Assembly: GCA_002837415.1 (NCBI GenBank)
Contig: PJCV01000003.1
Location: 1-64,000 of the forward strand
Reading direction: 5' to 3'
Origin: Actinomycetales bacterium SN12
GTDB lineage: Bacteria; Actinomycetota; Actinomycetes; Actinomycetales; Microbacteriaceae
DNA: 64,000 bases
The notes beneath the pieces were generated by a model. That model saw nothing but the letters and a program-made list of their open reading frames with translations. It was not told the DNA's origin and made no database searches. Below are positions 42,894 through 52,145 of this stretch, piece by piece. Made by a program: the position numbers and the translations under genes. Position 1 is the stretch's first letter. The number at the start of each line of letters is the position of its first letter.

Positions 42894-43816
42894 CCGCCCT
42901 CCTCACCCCCGCGCCGGCGCCGGAGACGGATGCCGGGGCAGAACGCCAACGCCGCACCGTGGCATCCGAACGACGCGCTCGTCGCGTGCGCGCCTACGAG
43001 CGCCCGGGGATGCTGACCTACGCCCTGCTCATCGCTTACTTCGCCGGATCGGCGTTCCCGCTGTGGTGGTCGTTCGTCATCTCCTCGCGGCAGTCCTCCG
43101 ACACCAACCTCGTGCCGCCGGCGATCCTGCCGGGACCGAACTTCGTCTCCCACGCCGCCGAGGTGTTCGAGACCGTCCCGTTCCTGCTCTCGCTGGTCAA
43201 CAGCGCCGTGATCTCCGGTGCGATCACCATCTCCGTCGTCTTCTTCTCGACTCTCGCCGGGTACGCCTTCGCCAAGCTGCGCTTCCGCGGCCGCAACGGG
43301 CTGCTCGTGACGGTCATCGCCACCATGGCCGTCCCGACCCAGCTGGGCATCATCCCGCTGTTCATGCTGATGGCGGAGTGGCGCTGGATCGGCACCCTGC
43401 AGGCCGTCATCGTCCCCGGGATGGTCACCGCGTTCGGGGTGTTCTTCATGCGTCAGTACCTGGTCGACGTCATCCCCGACGAGCTCATCGAAGCCGCGCG
43501 CGTCGACGGCGCGAGCATGTGGGGCACGTTCTGGCACGTCGCCCTGCCCGCCGCTCGCCCCGCGATGGCCGTGCTCGGACTCTTCAGCTTCATGGCCGCG
43601 TGGACCGACTACCTGTGGCCGCTGCTGGCCCTGAGCCCGCGGAATCCCAGCGTGCAGACCGCCCTCGCGGCGCTGAGCGCGGCCGGAGGACAGAACCCCG
43701 ATAACGCCCTGGTGCTCGCCGGAGCGGTGCTCTCGGTCATCCCTCTTCTCATCCTCTTCTTCGTCGCGGGCCGTCAGCTCGTGACCGGAATCATGCAGGG
43801 CGCAGTGAAAGGCTGA
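42890..43816 (+). CDS. cebG: Sugar ABC transporter permease (CebG-like)
   Basis: This 308-residue MalG-type permease has six helices and the EAA loop [24 protein letters not shown]. It is preceded by GGGAGC and overlaps cebF (ATGA). No ATPase gene is present in the operon, as usual for ceb systems, which share the MsiK ATPase encoded elsewhere. Confidence 0.87.
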   Translation: MTALLTPAPAPETDAGAERQRRTVASERRARRVRAYERPGMLTYALLIAYFAGSAFPLWWSFVISSRQSSDTNLVPPAILPGPNFVSHAAEVFETVPFLLSLVNSAVISGAITISVVFFSTLAGYAFAKLRFRGRNGLLVTVIATMAVPTQLGIIPLFMLMAEWRWIGTLQAVIVPGMVTAFGVFFMRQYLVDVIPDELIEAARVDGASMWGTFWHVALPAARPAMAVLGLFSFMAAWTDYLWPLLALSPRNPSVQTALAALSAAGGQNPDNALVLAGAVLSVIPLLILFFVAGRQLVTGIMQGAVKG

Positions 43817-43817
43817 T

Positions 43818-45257
43818 ATGACCATCCAGATGCAGGCGCACACCAGAGACAGCCCCGACTACCGGGACGCAGGGCTCGACTTCCCCGCCGACTTCCTGAT
43901 CGGCGCTGCCACCGCTGCGTACCAGATCGAGGGTGCGGCCACCGCAGACGGTCGCGGGGCGTCGATCTGGGACACCTTCAGCGCCACACCCGGCAGGGTC
44001 GTCGACGGCGACACGGGCGATGTGGCCGTCGACCACTACCACCGGCTCGAATCCGACCTCGACCTCATGGCAGAGCTCGGCATCGAGGCCTACCGGTTCT
44101 CGATCTCGTGGCCGCGCATCCAGCCGACCGGGTCCGGCCCGGTGAACGAACGCGGCCTCGCGTTCTACGGTCGCCTCGTCGACGGGCTGATCGCCCGCGG
44201 CATCCGCCCGATCGCCACTCTCTATCACTGGGACCTGCCGCAGGCGCTCGAGGATGCCGGCGGATGGACCAACCGCGAGACCGCGTACCGGTTCGCCGAG
44301 TACACCCGTCATGTCGCCGAGGCGCTCGGCGACCGCGTGCCCGTGTGGACGACCCTGAACGAGCCGTGGTGCAGCGCGTTCCTCGGCTACGGGTCCGGCG
44401 CGCATGCTCCCGGCCGCACCGACGGCGCCGCAGCGCTTCAGGCCATGCACCACCTGAACCTCGCCCATGGCCTCGCGGTGCAGGTGCTGCGAGAGGTGGC
44501 GCCGCACGCGCAGGTGTCGGTCACCCTGAACTTCCACGTCATCCGCGGCGCGGACGGCCAGGACTCCGAGGCCGTGCGACGCATCGATGCCCTCGCCAAC
44601 CGGTCGTTCACGCAGCCCATGCTCGTGGGCGGCTATCCCGCCGATCTCATCGAAGACACGGCGCAGGTCACCGACTGGCTGTTCGTGCGGCCCGGCGACG
44701 CCGAGATCATCCGTCAGCCGATCGACTTCCTCGGGGTCAACTACTACTCGACCACTCGAGTGCGGATGTGGGACGGCGTCGCCCCGCGCGAGCGGGCGGA
44801 CGGACACAAGGACGTCGGCGGCTCGGCCTGGCCGGGCAGCGACGTCGTCGAGTTCCTCACGCAGGACGGGCCGTACACCGCGATGGGGTGGAACATCGCC
44901 CCCGACGGACTCGAGGAGCTGCTGCTGAGCCTCAGCCGCGAGCATCCGGGACTGCCGCTGGTCATCACCGAGAACGGCGCGGCCTTCGACGACGAGCGCA
45001 TCGGCGAGCGCGTGCACGACGACGACCGACTCGACTACCTGCGCCGTCACTTCACGGCCGCGCACCGCGCTCTGCAGCAGGGCGTCGACCTGCGCGGATA
45101 CCTGGTCTGGTCGCTGTTCGACAACTTCGAATGGGGCTATGGGTACAGCAAGCGCTTCGGCATCGTGCACGTCGACTACGACACGCAGGAGCGCACCGTC
45201 AAGGACAGCGGCCTGTGGCTGGCGCGGCTCATCGAGGAGCACCGGATCCCGGAGTGA
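43818..45257 (+). CDS. bglC: GH1 beta-glucosidase (BglC-like)
   Basis: This 479-residue glycoside hydrolase family 1 enzyme has N-terminal [16 protein letters not shown], acid/base TLNEPW (Glu182), NYYST and nucleophile ITENGAAF (Glu385). There is no signal peptide, so it splits imported cellobiose to glucose in the cytoplasm. It starts one base after the cebG stop, and co-translation is likely. It is the metabolic end point of the operon. Confidence 0.94.
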   Translation: MTIQMQAHTRDSPDYRDAGLDFPADFLIGAATAAYQIEGAATADGRGASIWDTFSATPGRVVDGDTGDVAVDHYHRLESDLDLMAELGIEAYRFSISWPRIQPTGSGPVNERGLAFYGRLVDGLIARGIRPIATLYHWDLPQALEDAGGWTNRETAYRFAEYTRHVAEALGDRVPVWTTLNEPWCSAFLGYGSGAHAPGRTDGAAALQAMHHLNLAHGLAVQVLREVAPHAQVSVTLNFHVIRGADGQDSEAVRRIDALANRSFTQPMLVGGYPADLIEDTAQVTDWLFVRPGDAEIIRQPIDFLGVNYYSTTRVRMWDGVAPRERADGHKDVGGSAWPGSDVVEFLTQDGPYTAMGWNIAPDGLEELLLSLSREHPGLPLVITENGAAFDDERIGERVHDDDRLDYLRRHFTAAHRALQQGVDLRGYLVWSLFDNFEWGYGYSKRFGIVHVDYDTQERTVKDSGLWLARLIEEHRIPE

Positions 45258-45348
45258 GACCCCGCGCCGCCGTGGCGTACGGTGAAGAGACCCACCCTCG
45301 ACAGCGAGGCGCCCACGATCGCGCGGGATGCGCAGCAGGAGACGAAGA

Positions 45349-46383
45349 GTGACGATCAGAGCGTCTCGCAGCGCGCAGCCCTGGGTCCCGACCCTCGAGG
45401 AGGTCGCAGCGCTCGCCGGAGTCTCGAGTTCGACCGCGTCGCGCGTCATCAACGGATCGCCTCGGGTCACCGAGAACACCGTCGCCCGGGTGAACGCGGC
45501 GATCGCGAAGGTCGGGTACGTACCCAATCGCGCGGCACGCAGCCTCGCTCGCCGCAGCACCCAGACCGTCGCCATGATGATCCCCGAGCGCACGGCCGAG
45601 TTCTTCGCAGACCCGTACTTCGCGGAGGTGATCCAGGGCGCGGCGATGTACGCGTCATCGACCGAGTACTCGCTGACCCTGCTCATCGAGTCGGAGCAGG
45701 ACCCGGAGAAGACGCATCAGCTCCTCCGCCGCGGCAACGTGGATGGAGCGCTGATCCTCTCGCATCACAGCGCCTCGTCGTCATATCGTGAGCTGGCGCG
45801 CACCCTGCCTGTCGTCTTCGGTGTGCGCCCGCCGGGGGAGACGGGGGAGGAGATCCACGTCGTCGATGTCGACAACATCGCCGTCGGCGCGCTCGCCACC
45901 CAGCACCTCATCGATCGCGGCCGCCGGCGGATCGCCACGATCAGCGGTCCTCTCGACACGTCAGCTGGTCAGGAGCGGCTGCAGGGCTGGCGCGAGGCGC
46001 TCGCCGCAGCGGGGCTCGAGGGCGCCGGCAGCGAAGAAGGGGACTACACCCCGACAGGGGGAGCAGCGGCGGCACGCCGGCTGCTCGAGAGCGGCGGAGA
46101 GATGGATGCCCTGTTCGTCGCGTCAGCGCAGATGGCGGCGGGCGCGCTGGGCGTGCTCAAGGAGCAGGGGATCCGGGTTCCGGACGACGTCGCCGTCGCC
46201 ACCGTCGACAACAACGTCTTCTCGACGAGCGCGTCTCCGCAGCTCACCACAGTCGATCTGCACACTGCGGGGAAGGGCGCGGCGATGATGGCCACCATCG
46301 TGCGTCTGATCCGCGGCGAGCAGCTCGGCGCGGAGTCGGCGCTGCCGTTGGACCTCGTGATCCGCGACTCCACCGGGTCATGA
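45349..46383 (+). CDS. cebR: LacI family repressor (CebR-like)
   Basis: This 344-residue LacI-type repressor has helix-turn-helix and hinge PTLEEVAALAGVSSSTASRVINGSPRV and AARSLARR, then a periplasmic-binding-protein-like ligand domain. CAGGAG stands before the GTG at 45349. It follows bglC by 91 bases and ends the cluster; in Streptomyces cebR is divergent and upstream instead. The palindromes at the cebE promoter are the expected targets, and cellobiose the expected inducer. I see no such palindrome before cebR itself. Confidence 0.88.
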   Translation: MTIRASRSAQPWVPTLEEVAALAGVSSSTASRVINGSPRVTENTVARVNAAIAKVGYVPNRAARSLARRSTQTVAMMIPERTAEFFADPYFAEVIQGAAMYASSTEYSLTLLIESEQDPEKTHQLLRRGNVDGALILSHHSASSSYRELARTLPVVFGVRPPGETGEEIHVVDVDNIAVGALATQHLIDRGRRRIATISGPLDTSAGQERLQGWREALAAAGLEGAGSEEGDYTPTGGAAAARRLLESGGEMDALFVASAQMAAGALGVLKEQGIRVPDDVAVATVDNNVFSTSASPQLTTVDLHTAGKGAAMMATIVRLIRGEQLGAESALPLDLVIRDSTGS

Positions 46384-46483
46384 CGCGCGGCGCGCCCGAG
46401 CCGCATCCGCGCTTGACTTTCCCCAGGTTCTGCACATCAGGGCCGAGGCGGGCAAACCTTCAATCTCACGTTGAGGCGGAATT

Positions 46484-46647
46484 TCGTCCACAGGGTGGGG
46501 AACCGAAGAAAACCAGATCAGCCCCAATAAAATTCGCGGATGTTGAAACTGTCCACCGACTTATCCACATCCGTTCTGCACAGACACTCCAGAGTTCTTC
46601 GCACACTCTCCACAGACTTATCCACAGGCCCGCTTGCATGGGGATAA
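46484..46647. promoter_or_regulatory. DnaA-box cluster upstream of dnaB
   Basis: The 390 bases between cebR and dnaB (46384-46773) hold no gene but are relatively AT-rich. Two perfect DnaA boxes TTATCCACA lie at 46561-46569 and 46618-46626. An inverted 8/9 match (TGGGGATAA) is at 46639-46647, and 7/9 matches are at 46484-46492 (TCGTCCACA) and 46606-46614 (CTCTCCACA). An AT-rich AATAAAATT stretch lies nearby at 46526. It may be a DnaA-controlled dnaB promoter, a DnaA titration site or an accessory origin element. Confidence 0.8.
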
Positions 46648-46773
46648 GTCGGCTCCTACCTTGGGGGAGACCGGATGTCGGTGGCGCGTGTTCTGCTTGT
46701 GCCCGAGGCCGACTACCCGCCGGTCGCAAGCGCCGGTGACGTGTGTTCAGTCGTGCCGGCCGGGAGGAGCACC

Positions 46774-49359
46774 GTGTCGATCGCAGATATCTCGAACGAG
46801 CGTCTGGGTAACTCTCGCGCCCCCGAGCGCACGCCCCCGCATGACCTTCTCGCCGAGCAGAGCGCCCTGGGCGGCATGCTGCTGTCGAAGGATGCCGTCG
46901 CCGATGTGATCGAGATGCTCAAGGGCGCCGACTTCTACGTGCCCAAGCACGAGCTGATCTTCGAGGCGATCCTCTCGCTGTACTCGCACGGCGAGCCCAC
47001 CGACGTCGTCGCCGTCACAGATGAGCTGATCAAGACAGGTGAGCTGGGGCGCGCCGGCGGGGCCGACTACCTGCACACCCTCACCTCGATCGTTCCGACC
47101 GCGGCGAACGCCGGCTATTACGCCGGGATCGTGGCGGAGCGCGCCATCCTGCGTCGCCTGGTCGACGCGGGCACGCGCATCGTGCAGCTCGGCTACGCCG
47201 GTGAGGGCGACGCCGCCGACATCGTCAACAACGCCCAAGCCGAGATCTACTCGGTGACCGGCTCCGAGACGGCCGAGGACTACGTGCCGCTCACCGTCGC
47301 CGTCGACGCGGCTGTCGAGGAGATCGAGGCGGCCAACGGCCGTGACGGCACGATGACCGGCATCCCGACCGGATTCCGCGAGCTCGACGAGCTGACCAAC
47401 GGTCTGCACGGCGGTCAGATGATCGTCGTCGCGGCGAGACCGGCCATGGGCAAGGCGCTGGCGCTCGACACCCCGCTGCCCACCCCGACCGGGTGGACCA
47501 CGATGGGTGACGTGCAGGTCGGCGATGAGCTGTACGACGCGCATGGCCGCCCCACACGGGTGGTGGCGGCGACGGAGGTCATGGTCGAGCGTCCTTGCTA
47601 CGAGGTCGAGTTCTCGGATGGCTCAGTCATCGTCGCTGATGCACAGCACCAGTGGGTGACCGAGACGCGCGCGACCCGTCGTTCACCGGCCGGCGGATCG
47701 GTGACGATGACCACCGAGCAGATCCGCGACACGCTCACCGTCGGAGCTGACGCACGAGCCAATCACTCGGTGCAGAACGCGGCCGCGCTGCGTGCACCGG
47801 ATGCCGAGCTGCCGATTCCTCCCTACGTGCTGGGCGCGTGGCTCGGCGACGGGCACAGCGACGGTGCGCGCATGACCAGTGAGACCGCGGAGATCCCCGG
47901 GCTCATCGCAGCCACTGGCATCCGCGCCGAAGCGCGCGGCAACATGCTCTACGCGCTGAAGCTCCCCACCCAGACGCTCGTGCGCGACTGCGAGGTGTGC
48001 GGCACTCCATTCACTGCACGTCATCCGCACGTGCGCACCTGCGGGCGCACCTGCGGACCGAAGAACAAGGGCGCCCACCCCGAGCGCCTGAGCTGCCCCG
48101 ACTGCGGTTCGCCGTTCTCGGGAGAGGCGCAGCGATGCGCTGACTGCTACCGCGACCATGGCTCATTCACGGCCCTGCTGCGCGGACTCGGCGTGATCGG
48201 CGACAAGCATGTGCCCGCGCAGTATCTGCGCGCCTCCGTCAGCCAGCGCCGCGAGCTGCTCGCCGGTCTGATGGACACAGATGGCACAGTCGTCCGTGGC
48301 GTCGGATCGTGCCAGTTCGCGGTGACGAACAAGCGGCTCGCCGACAGTGTGTACGAGCTGATCGTGAGCCTCGGATACAAGTGCGGGCGCACGTCCAAGC
48401 GAGTCCACGGGCGCTCCGAAGCGTCGTCGACGTGTTACATCCTCAACTTCTCCACCGTGGACGACGTGTTCCGTCTGGAGCGCAAGCGCCGTCTGCACGA
48501 GCAGGAGCGGCCGGTCAGCATCGCCCGCATCGGCCGTCGCTACGTCAAGGCGGTGCGTCCGATCGCGAGCGTGCCGGTGCGATGCGTGCAGGTCGACAAC
48601 GCCGAACACCTCTACCTCGCCGGCGAGTCGATGATCCCGACTCACAACTCGACGCTCGCCCTGGACTTCGCGCGCGCGGCAGCCATCGGCCACAACGAAC
48701 CATCGATCTTCTTCTCCCTCGAGATGGGCAAGAGCGAGATCGCGATGCGCCTGCTCAGCGCCGAAGGCGCGATCCCGCTGCAGAACATGCGCAAGGGAAC
48801 CCTCGACCCGCGGGACTGGACCACGGTCGCCGCGACCCGCGGCCGCATCAACGATGCGCCGCTGTACATCGACGACAGCCCGAACATGACGCTCGTCGAG
48901 ATCCGGGCGAAGTGCCGTCGGCTCAAGCAGCGCGAAGGTCTGCGGCTGGTCGTGATCGACTACCTGCAGCTGATGACCAGCGGCAAGCGCGTCGAGTCGC
49001 GTCAGCAGGAGGTCTCCGAGTTCTCCCGTGCCCTCAAGCTGCTCGCAAAGGAGCTGCAGGTGCCGGTGATCGCGCTGTCGCAGCTGAATCGTGGTGCCGA
49101 GCAGCGCTCGGACAAGAAGCCCGCAATCAGCGACCTGCGTGAGTCGGGCTCGATCGAGCAGGACGCCGACATGGTGATCCTCCTGCACCGCGAGGCGGCC
49201 TACGACAAGGACATCCGTCCCGGTGAGGCCGACCTGATCGTCGCCAAGCACCGTAACGGCCCGACCGCGACGATCACCGTCGCCTTCCAGGGCCACTACT
49301 CGCGGTTCAAGGACATGGCGCCAGGTGACTTCGGTGGCGGAGGCGGCGACTTCAACTGA
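46774..49359 (+). CDS. dnaB: Replicative DNA helicase DnaB, intein-containing precursor
   Basis: This 861-residue precursor splices to a DnaB of about 463 residues. The N-terminal collar domain starts with PPHDLLAEQSALGGMLLSKDAV. The RecA-like motor domain's Walker A (ARPAMGK/STLALDFARAA) is split by an intein after the lysine. After the intein come FFSLEMGKSEIAMRLLSAEGAI, the Walker B VVIDYLQLM and the arginine-finger region SDLRESGSIEQDADMVI. GGAGGAG at 46764-46770 selects the GTG at 46774; an earlier in-frame ATG at 46675 would add residues unlike DnaB. DnaB unwinds DNA at the replication fork, so splicing is required for activity. Confidence 0.97.
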   Translation: MSIADISNERLGNSRAPERTPPHDLLAEQSALGGMLLSKDAVADVIEMLKGADFYVPKHELIFEAILSLYSHGEPTDVVAVTDELIKTGELGRAGGADYLHTLTSIVPTAANAGYYAGIVAERAILRRLVDAGTRIVQLGYAGEGDAADIVNNAQAEIYSVTGSETAEDYVPLTVAVDAAVEEIEAANGRDGTMTGIPTGFRELDELTNGLHGGQMIVVAARPAMGKALALDTPLPTPTGWTTMGDVQVGDELYDAHGRPTRVVAATEVMVERPCYEVEFSDGSVIVADAQHQWVTETRATRRSPAGGSVTMTTEQIRDTLTVGADARANHSVQNAAALRAPDAELPIPPYVLGAWLGDGHSDGARMTSETAEIPGLIAATGIRAEARGNMLYALKLPTQTLVRDCEVCGTPFTARHPHVRTCGRTCGPKNKGAHPERLSCPDCGSPFSGEAQRCADCYRDHGSFTALLRGLGVIGDKHVPAQYLRASVSQRRELLAGLMDTDGTVVRGVGSCQFAVTNKRLADSVYELIVSLGYKCGRTSKRVHGRSEASSTCYILNFSTVDDVFRLERKRRLHEQERPVSIARIGRRYVKAVRPIASVPVRCVQVDNAEHLYLAGESMIPTHNSTLALDFARAAAIGHNEPSIFFSLEMGKSEIAMRLLSAEGAIPLQNMRKGTLDPRDWTTVAATRGRINDAPLYIDDSPNMTLVEIRAKCRRLKQREGLRLVVIDYLQLMTSGKRVESRQQEVSEFSRALKLLAKELQVPVIALSQLNRGAEQRSDKKPAISDLRESGSIEQDADMVILLHREAAYDKDIRPGEADLIVAKHRNGPTATITVAFQGHYSRFKDMAPGDFGGGGGDFN
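47455..48648 (+). other. Class 3 intein in DnaB with LAGLIDADG endonuclease and cysteine-rich insert
   Basis: The insert is 398 residues (precursor residues 228-625). It begins with alanine, not Cys or Ser (ALALDTPLPTPTGWTTMGDV), and ends THN before Ser+1. The W-C-T triplet of class 3 inteins is present: Trp67 (AQHQW), Cys377 (VPVRCVQVDN) and Thr396 (IPTHN). In this class Cys377 forms the branched intermediate in place of residue 1. LAGLIDADG-type motifs are at intein residues 126 (LGAWLGDG) and 269 (LAGLMDTDG). Between them, residues 179-231 carry eight cysteines (CEVC, CGRTC, CPDC, CADC), a likely zinc-binding insert. Confidence 0.95.
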
Positions 49360-49408
49360 TCGTCCCGAGGCGGGTGACGCAGGTCGTCCGGAGTGGTTGA
49401 CTGGCGCG

Positions 49409-50056
49409 ATGGCAGCCACTGCGATGTTTCCGCTCGAGACGGTGCTGTTCCCGTACACGCCTCTCGCCCTGCGCGTCTTCGAGGAGCGCTACCTGAAGAT
49501 GCTCGGCGCGGCCCTCGAATCGCACGACCCATCATTCGGTGTCGTGCTCATCGAGCGCGGATCCGAGGCCGGGGGAGGAGACACCCGTTTCCCCACCGGC
49601 ACGATGGCGCGAATCGTCGAGGTCGCGGCGACCGAGCGCGACATCGAACTGCTCGTCGTGGGCGCGGAGCGCATCGAAGTGGGCGCCTGGTGGAACGACG
49701 AGGTCTACCCGACCGCCGAGGTGCACGCGGTCCCGGAACTGACCTGGGACCCGATGCTCGCACCGCTGCGCGATGAAGCCGAGAAGCACGTCCGCCGCGT
49801 GCTCACCCGCAGTGCGCTCACCTCCGGCAGCCGGTGGGATCCCAGCATCGAGATCTCCGACGATCCGCTGGAGTCCTCGTGGCAGCTCGCCGCGATCGCA
49901 CCGCTGGGTCCGATCGACCAGCTTGAACTGCTGCGCGCGACCTCCCTCGCCGGGCTGCTCGCTCGAACCATCGACCTCACGCTCGAGGCCGAGCAGATTC
50001 TCACTGCGACATTCGACGGCGGGGACGACAACGACGATCCCGGGCTCACCGCCTGA
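49409..50056 (+). CDS. LON peptidase substrate-binding-domain protein
   Basis: This 215-residue stand-alone LON N-terminal domain protein begins MFPLETVLFPYTPLALRVFEERYLKML, the family signature, and continues with FGVVLIERG. There is no ATPase or protease domain. The ATG at 49409 is chosen; an ATG at 49424 or a TTG at 49397 would also fit, as no binding site is clear. It follows dnaB by 49 bases. Function is unknown. Confidence 0.85.
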   Translation: MAATAMFPLETVLFPYTPLALRVFEERYLKMLGAALESHDPSFGVVLIERGSEAGGGDTRFPTGTMARIVEVAATERDIELLVVGAERIEVGAWWNDEVYPTAEVHAVPELTWDPMLAPLRDEAEKHVRRVLTRSALTSGSRWDPSIEISDDPLESSWQLAAIAPLGPIDQLELLRATSLAGLLARTIDLTLEAEQILTATFDGGDDNDDPGLTA

Positions 50057-50065
50057 TCCGAGGGG

Positions 50066-50563
50066 TCACCACCCCATCGAACCGGGTTCGCCCTTGAAGG
50101 GACCCCGGATGCTCGAGGTGATCCAGCCGCCGTAGAAGCGACCCGGTTGCGGTGTGACCAGCTCGTCTCCGACGGTGCAGGCATCCATGTCGCCCGCGTA
50201 GACCGCGACCCCTCCGGTGAGCGACTCGAAGCCGCGCGCCGGGCGCGGGTAGGTCCACGCGGCTCTGCGCACGACCCGCCCTCCACCGTGCACGTCGAAG
50301 TATGCGGCCTCGCCCTTGAACTCGCAGAACGACGACCCCTCCGTCGGTATGAGCGCTCCGTCGACGAACGATTCGAAGGGCAGGTAATACACGGGAGGAT
50401 GGCTGGTCTCCAGCACGCGGGCCGCCTCGCTGGTGTCCGCGATCAGCACGCCGCCCAGGCGGATCGTCACCCGCTCGGGCACCGGCTCGACGCGCGGCGG
50501 GCGTGGGTAGTCCCATACCGACTCCTCGCCGGCGCTGATGGGCTCGGGTACGGGCCGTCTCAT
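50066..50563 (-). CDS. DUF427 family protein
   Basis: This 165-residue protein of the DUF427 fold has characteristic [41 protein letters not shown] and a second half [23 protein letters not shown]. Its role is not established. The ATG at 50563 lies six bases after TACCCT on the minus strand, a leaderless start. It converges on the LON-domain gene with a nine-base gap. Confidence 0.87.
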   Translation of the reverse strand: MRRPVPEPISAGEESVWDYPRPPRVEPVPERVTIRLGGVLIADTSEAARVLETSHPPVYYLPFESFVDGALIPTEGSSFCEFKGEAAYFDVHGGGRVVRRAAWTYPRPARGFESLTGGVAVYAGDMDACTVGDELVTPQPGRFYGGWITSSIRGPFKGEPGSMGW

Positions 50564-50569
50564 ACCGCG

Positions 50570-50575
50570 AGGGTA
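50570..50575 (-). promoter_or_regulatory. -10 hexamer of the leaderless DUF427 promoter
   Basis: Minus-strand TACCCT is followed by six bases and the ATG at 50563. Confidence 0.6.
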
Positions 50576-50589
50576 CTCTCTGACCGATT

Positions 50590-50644
50590 GGCAACCTCGA
50601 GCGCAACGAGCTTCGCTTGCATGGTCAGGTTGCCTGCAGTCCGC
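50590..50644. repeat. Inverted repeat in a lower-GC intergenic stretch
   Basis: GGCAACCT (50590-50597) and AGGTTGCC (50637-50644) enclose a further GCAA...TTGC pairing. It lies in the 200-base divergent gap before the DUF697 gene. Confidence 0.5.
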
Positions 50645-50764
50645 TCCTTCACCGTGAGAGCCGTTGCTTTGTCGTTCGCGAGGGAGAGATTGTTCTCGGA
50701 GCCGAGCAGCTGTCGGGCCGACCACTAGATTCAGCAGTGGCTTAATCTCCCCTGGAAGCGCGAA

Positions 50765-51196
50765 ATGGCTCGGTCTGTCATCGCTGGCGCTGCTTCGGCC
50801 GCAGCCGGAGCAGCGGCGGTTCCCGTTCCCGTTGCTGATGCCGTCATCCTGGCGCCGATCCAACTCGGAATGATGGGTAGAATCGCGGCGATCTACGATC
50901 TCGACATCAAGACGATGCTTTCAGCCGGCGCGCTCGCGCAGGTCGGCGTCCAACTCGCAGGCCGTGCGTTGGCGAGCAGCTTCCTCAAACTGATTCCCGG
51001 CGCCGGAAGCGTCGTCAATGCAGGGGTCGCCGCCGCGCTGACAGCCGCGACCGGCGAAGGGTGGGTACGGCTCTGCGAGCAGGTGCACACAGGCAAACTA
51101 GACATCTCGGCGATCAATCAGTCATGGGGCGACTACGTCCCAGGTTTCCTCGACGTGGTTCGCAAGATGGCGGAGCAGAGGCTGGGCAGGGGGTGA
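50765..51196 (+). CDS. Orphan DUF697-like domain protein
   Basis: This 143-residue Ala/Gly-rich protein has a core, AAAVPVPVADAVILAPIQLGMMGRIAAIYDLDI, that matches the DUF697 domain normally found after a GTPase domain in YcjF/Era-like proteins. No GTPase domain is present upstream in any frame. The surrounding DNA is lower in GC than the rest, and the start has only GGAAGCG before it. It may be a truncated or horizontally acquired gene. Just after the stop, 51197-51302 holds a short open stretch in another frame that I could not assign. Confidence 0.65.
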   Translation: MARSVIAGAASAAAGAAAVPVPVADAVILAPIQLGMMGRIAAIYDLDIKTMLSAGALAQVGVQLAGRALASSFLKLIPGAGSVVNAGVAAALTAATGEGWVRLCEQVHTGKLDISAINQSWGDYVPGFLDVVRKMAEQRLGRG

Positions 51197-51316
51197 GGCC
51201 CCTCCTTACACCGTTGAGCGAAGACGTGAGTTCAAGAGGCAGCTCGTGATGGATCAGATGGAGTCGATGGCTCCGCAATACCAGGACGAACGACGCTCCT
51301 GACCGGCGGCCCGCCG

Positions 51317-52090
51317 TCAGACCCGCTCCGCGATGACCCGCGCGGTCGCCACCGGATCCGGGCGGTGCATGACCGACTCGGGCACGATCACCAGCTCGGC
51401 GCCCTCGATCTCCGCGGCGAGCCGGTCGGATGACCGGACGAGGAACGGGAAGGTCTGCGCGCCGCGCAGCACGGTCACCGGCACATCGACATCCAGCAGA
51501 GCGGCATCCGGATGCCGATAGCGCAGCGTCAGCCGCGCGTCGTACACCGTCGACTGCGCGAGCGGGGCGAGGGCGGTCAGCTGGCCGCTTGCACGGCCCG
51601 CCTCGATCATCTCCGCCGGCAAGCCCACGGCGTCGCGCTGGAACATCGCGATGGCGTCCTCGTGCCGCTCGGTGGCGACCAGCTCCTGCAGCCGTCGCGG
51701 CAGCTCCTCGCCCCAGCCCTGCCCGTCGAAGTCGATCGGCGGCTCCGACAGGAACAGCGCACCGGTCGGCACCCCGCGTGACGCCGCGAACAGGGCCAGG
51801 ATCGCGCCCGAGGAGTGGCCGAGAACAGCTCCCACTCCACCGACCGCCGCGATGACAGCCGCCAGATCGTCGGCCTCATCGGCCGGCGCCGAATCCGGCC
51901 GATCACCACTGCCGCCGCGAGCGCGACGATCCCAGGTCACTGCGCGGAACCCGGCTTCGGCCAGCGCCTCCGCCAGCGGCGCAGCATCTGCCGCTGTCGA
52001 CAGCGCGCCGTTCACGGCGACGACAGCCGGACCCGCCCCGGTGGTCGTGTAGGAGATCTCGGTTCCGTCTGCGGAGGTCGCGATGCTCAT
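51317..52090 (-). CDS. Alpha/beta-fold hydrolase
   Basis: This 257-residue hydrolase has the nucleophile elbow GHSSG (VLGHSSGAILALFAAS) and an oxyanion-loop NGALST in place of HG. It has a central lid and a C-terminal histidine (SVMHRPDP). The ATG at 52088-52090 gives the usual short N-terminus. The substrate is unknown. Confidence 0.85.
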   Translation of the reverse strand: MSIATSADGTEISYTTTGAGPAVVAVNGALSTAADAAPLAEALAEAGFRAVTWDRRARGGSGDRPDSAPADEADDLAAVIAAVGGVGAVLGHSSGAILALFAASRGVPTGALFLSEPPIDFDGQGWGEELPRRLQELVATERHEDAIAMFQRDAVGLPAEMIEAGRASGQLTALAPLAQSTVYDARLTLRYRHPDAALLDVDVPVTVLRGAQTFPFLVRSSDRLAAEIEGAELVIVPESVMHRPDPVATARVIAERV

Positions 52091-52145
52091 GACGCCATGC
52101 AACCACCTGGGCGAGCCAAGCGCGACGGGTTCTCGATGCCCGGTC

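Noticed and set aside
46484..46647. Main chromosomal origin oriC
   Set aside because: Too few DnaA boxes for an actinobacterial oriC, and dnaA and dnaN do not flank it; parAB lies 46 kb away at the other end.
46675..46773. Upstream start for dnaB
   Set aside because: The added residues are unlike any DnaB N-terminus, and GGAGGAG stands at proper distance from the GTG at 46774.
47455..48648. Insertion element or independent gene inside dnaB
   Set aside because: The frame stays open through both junctions and the intein splice motifs are in place.
51246..51302. Short peptide gene after the DUF697 gene
   Set aside because: Under 20 codons, no binding site and no recognisable product; kept only as a note on the region.
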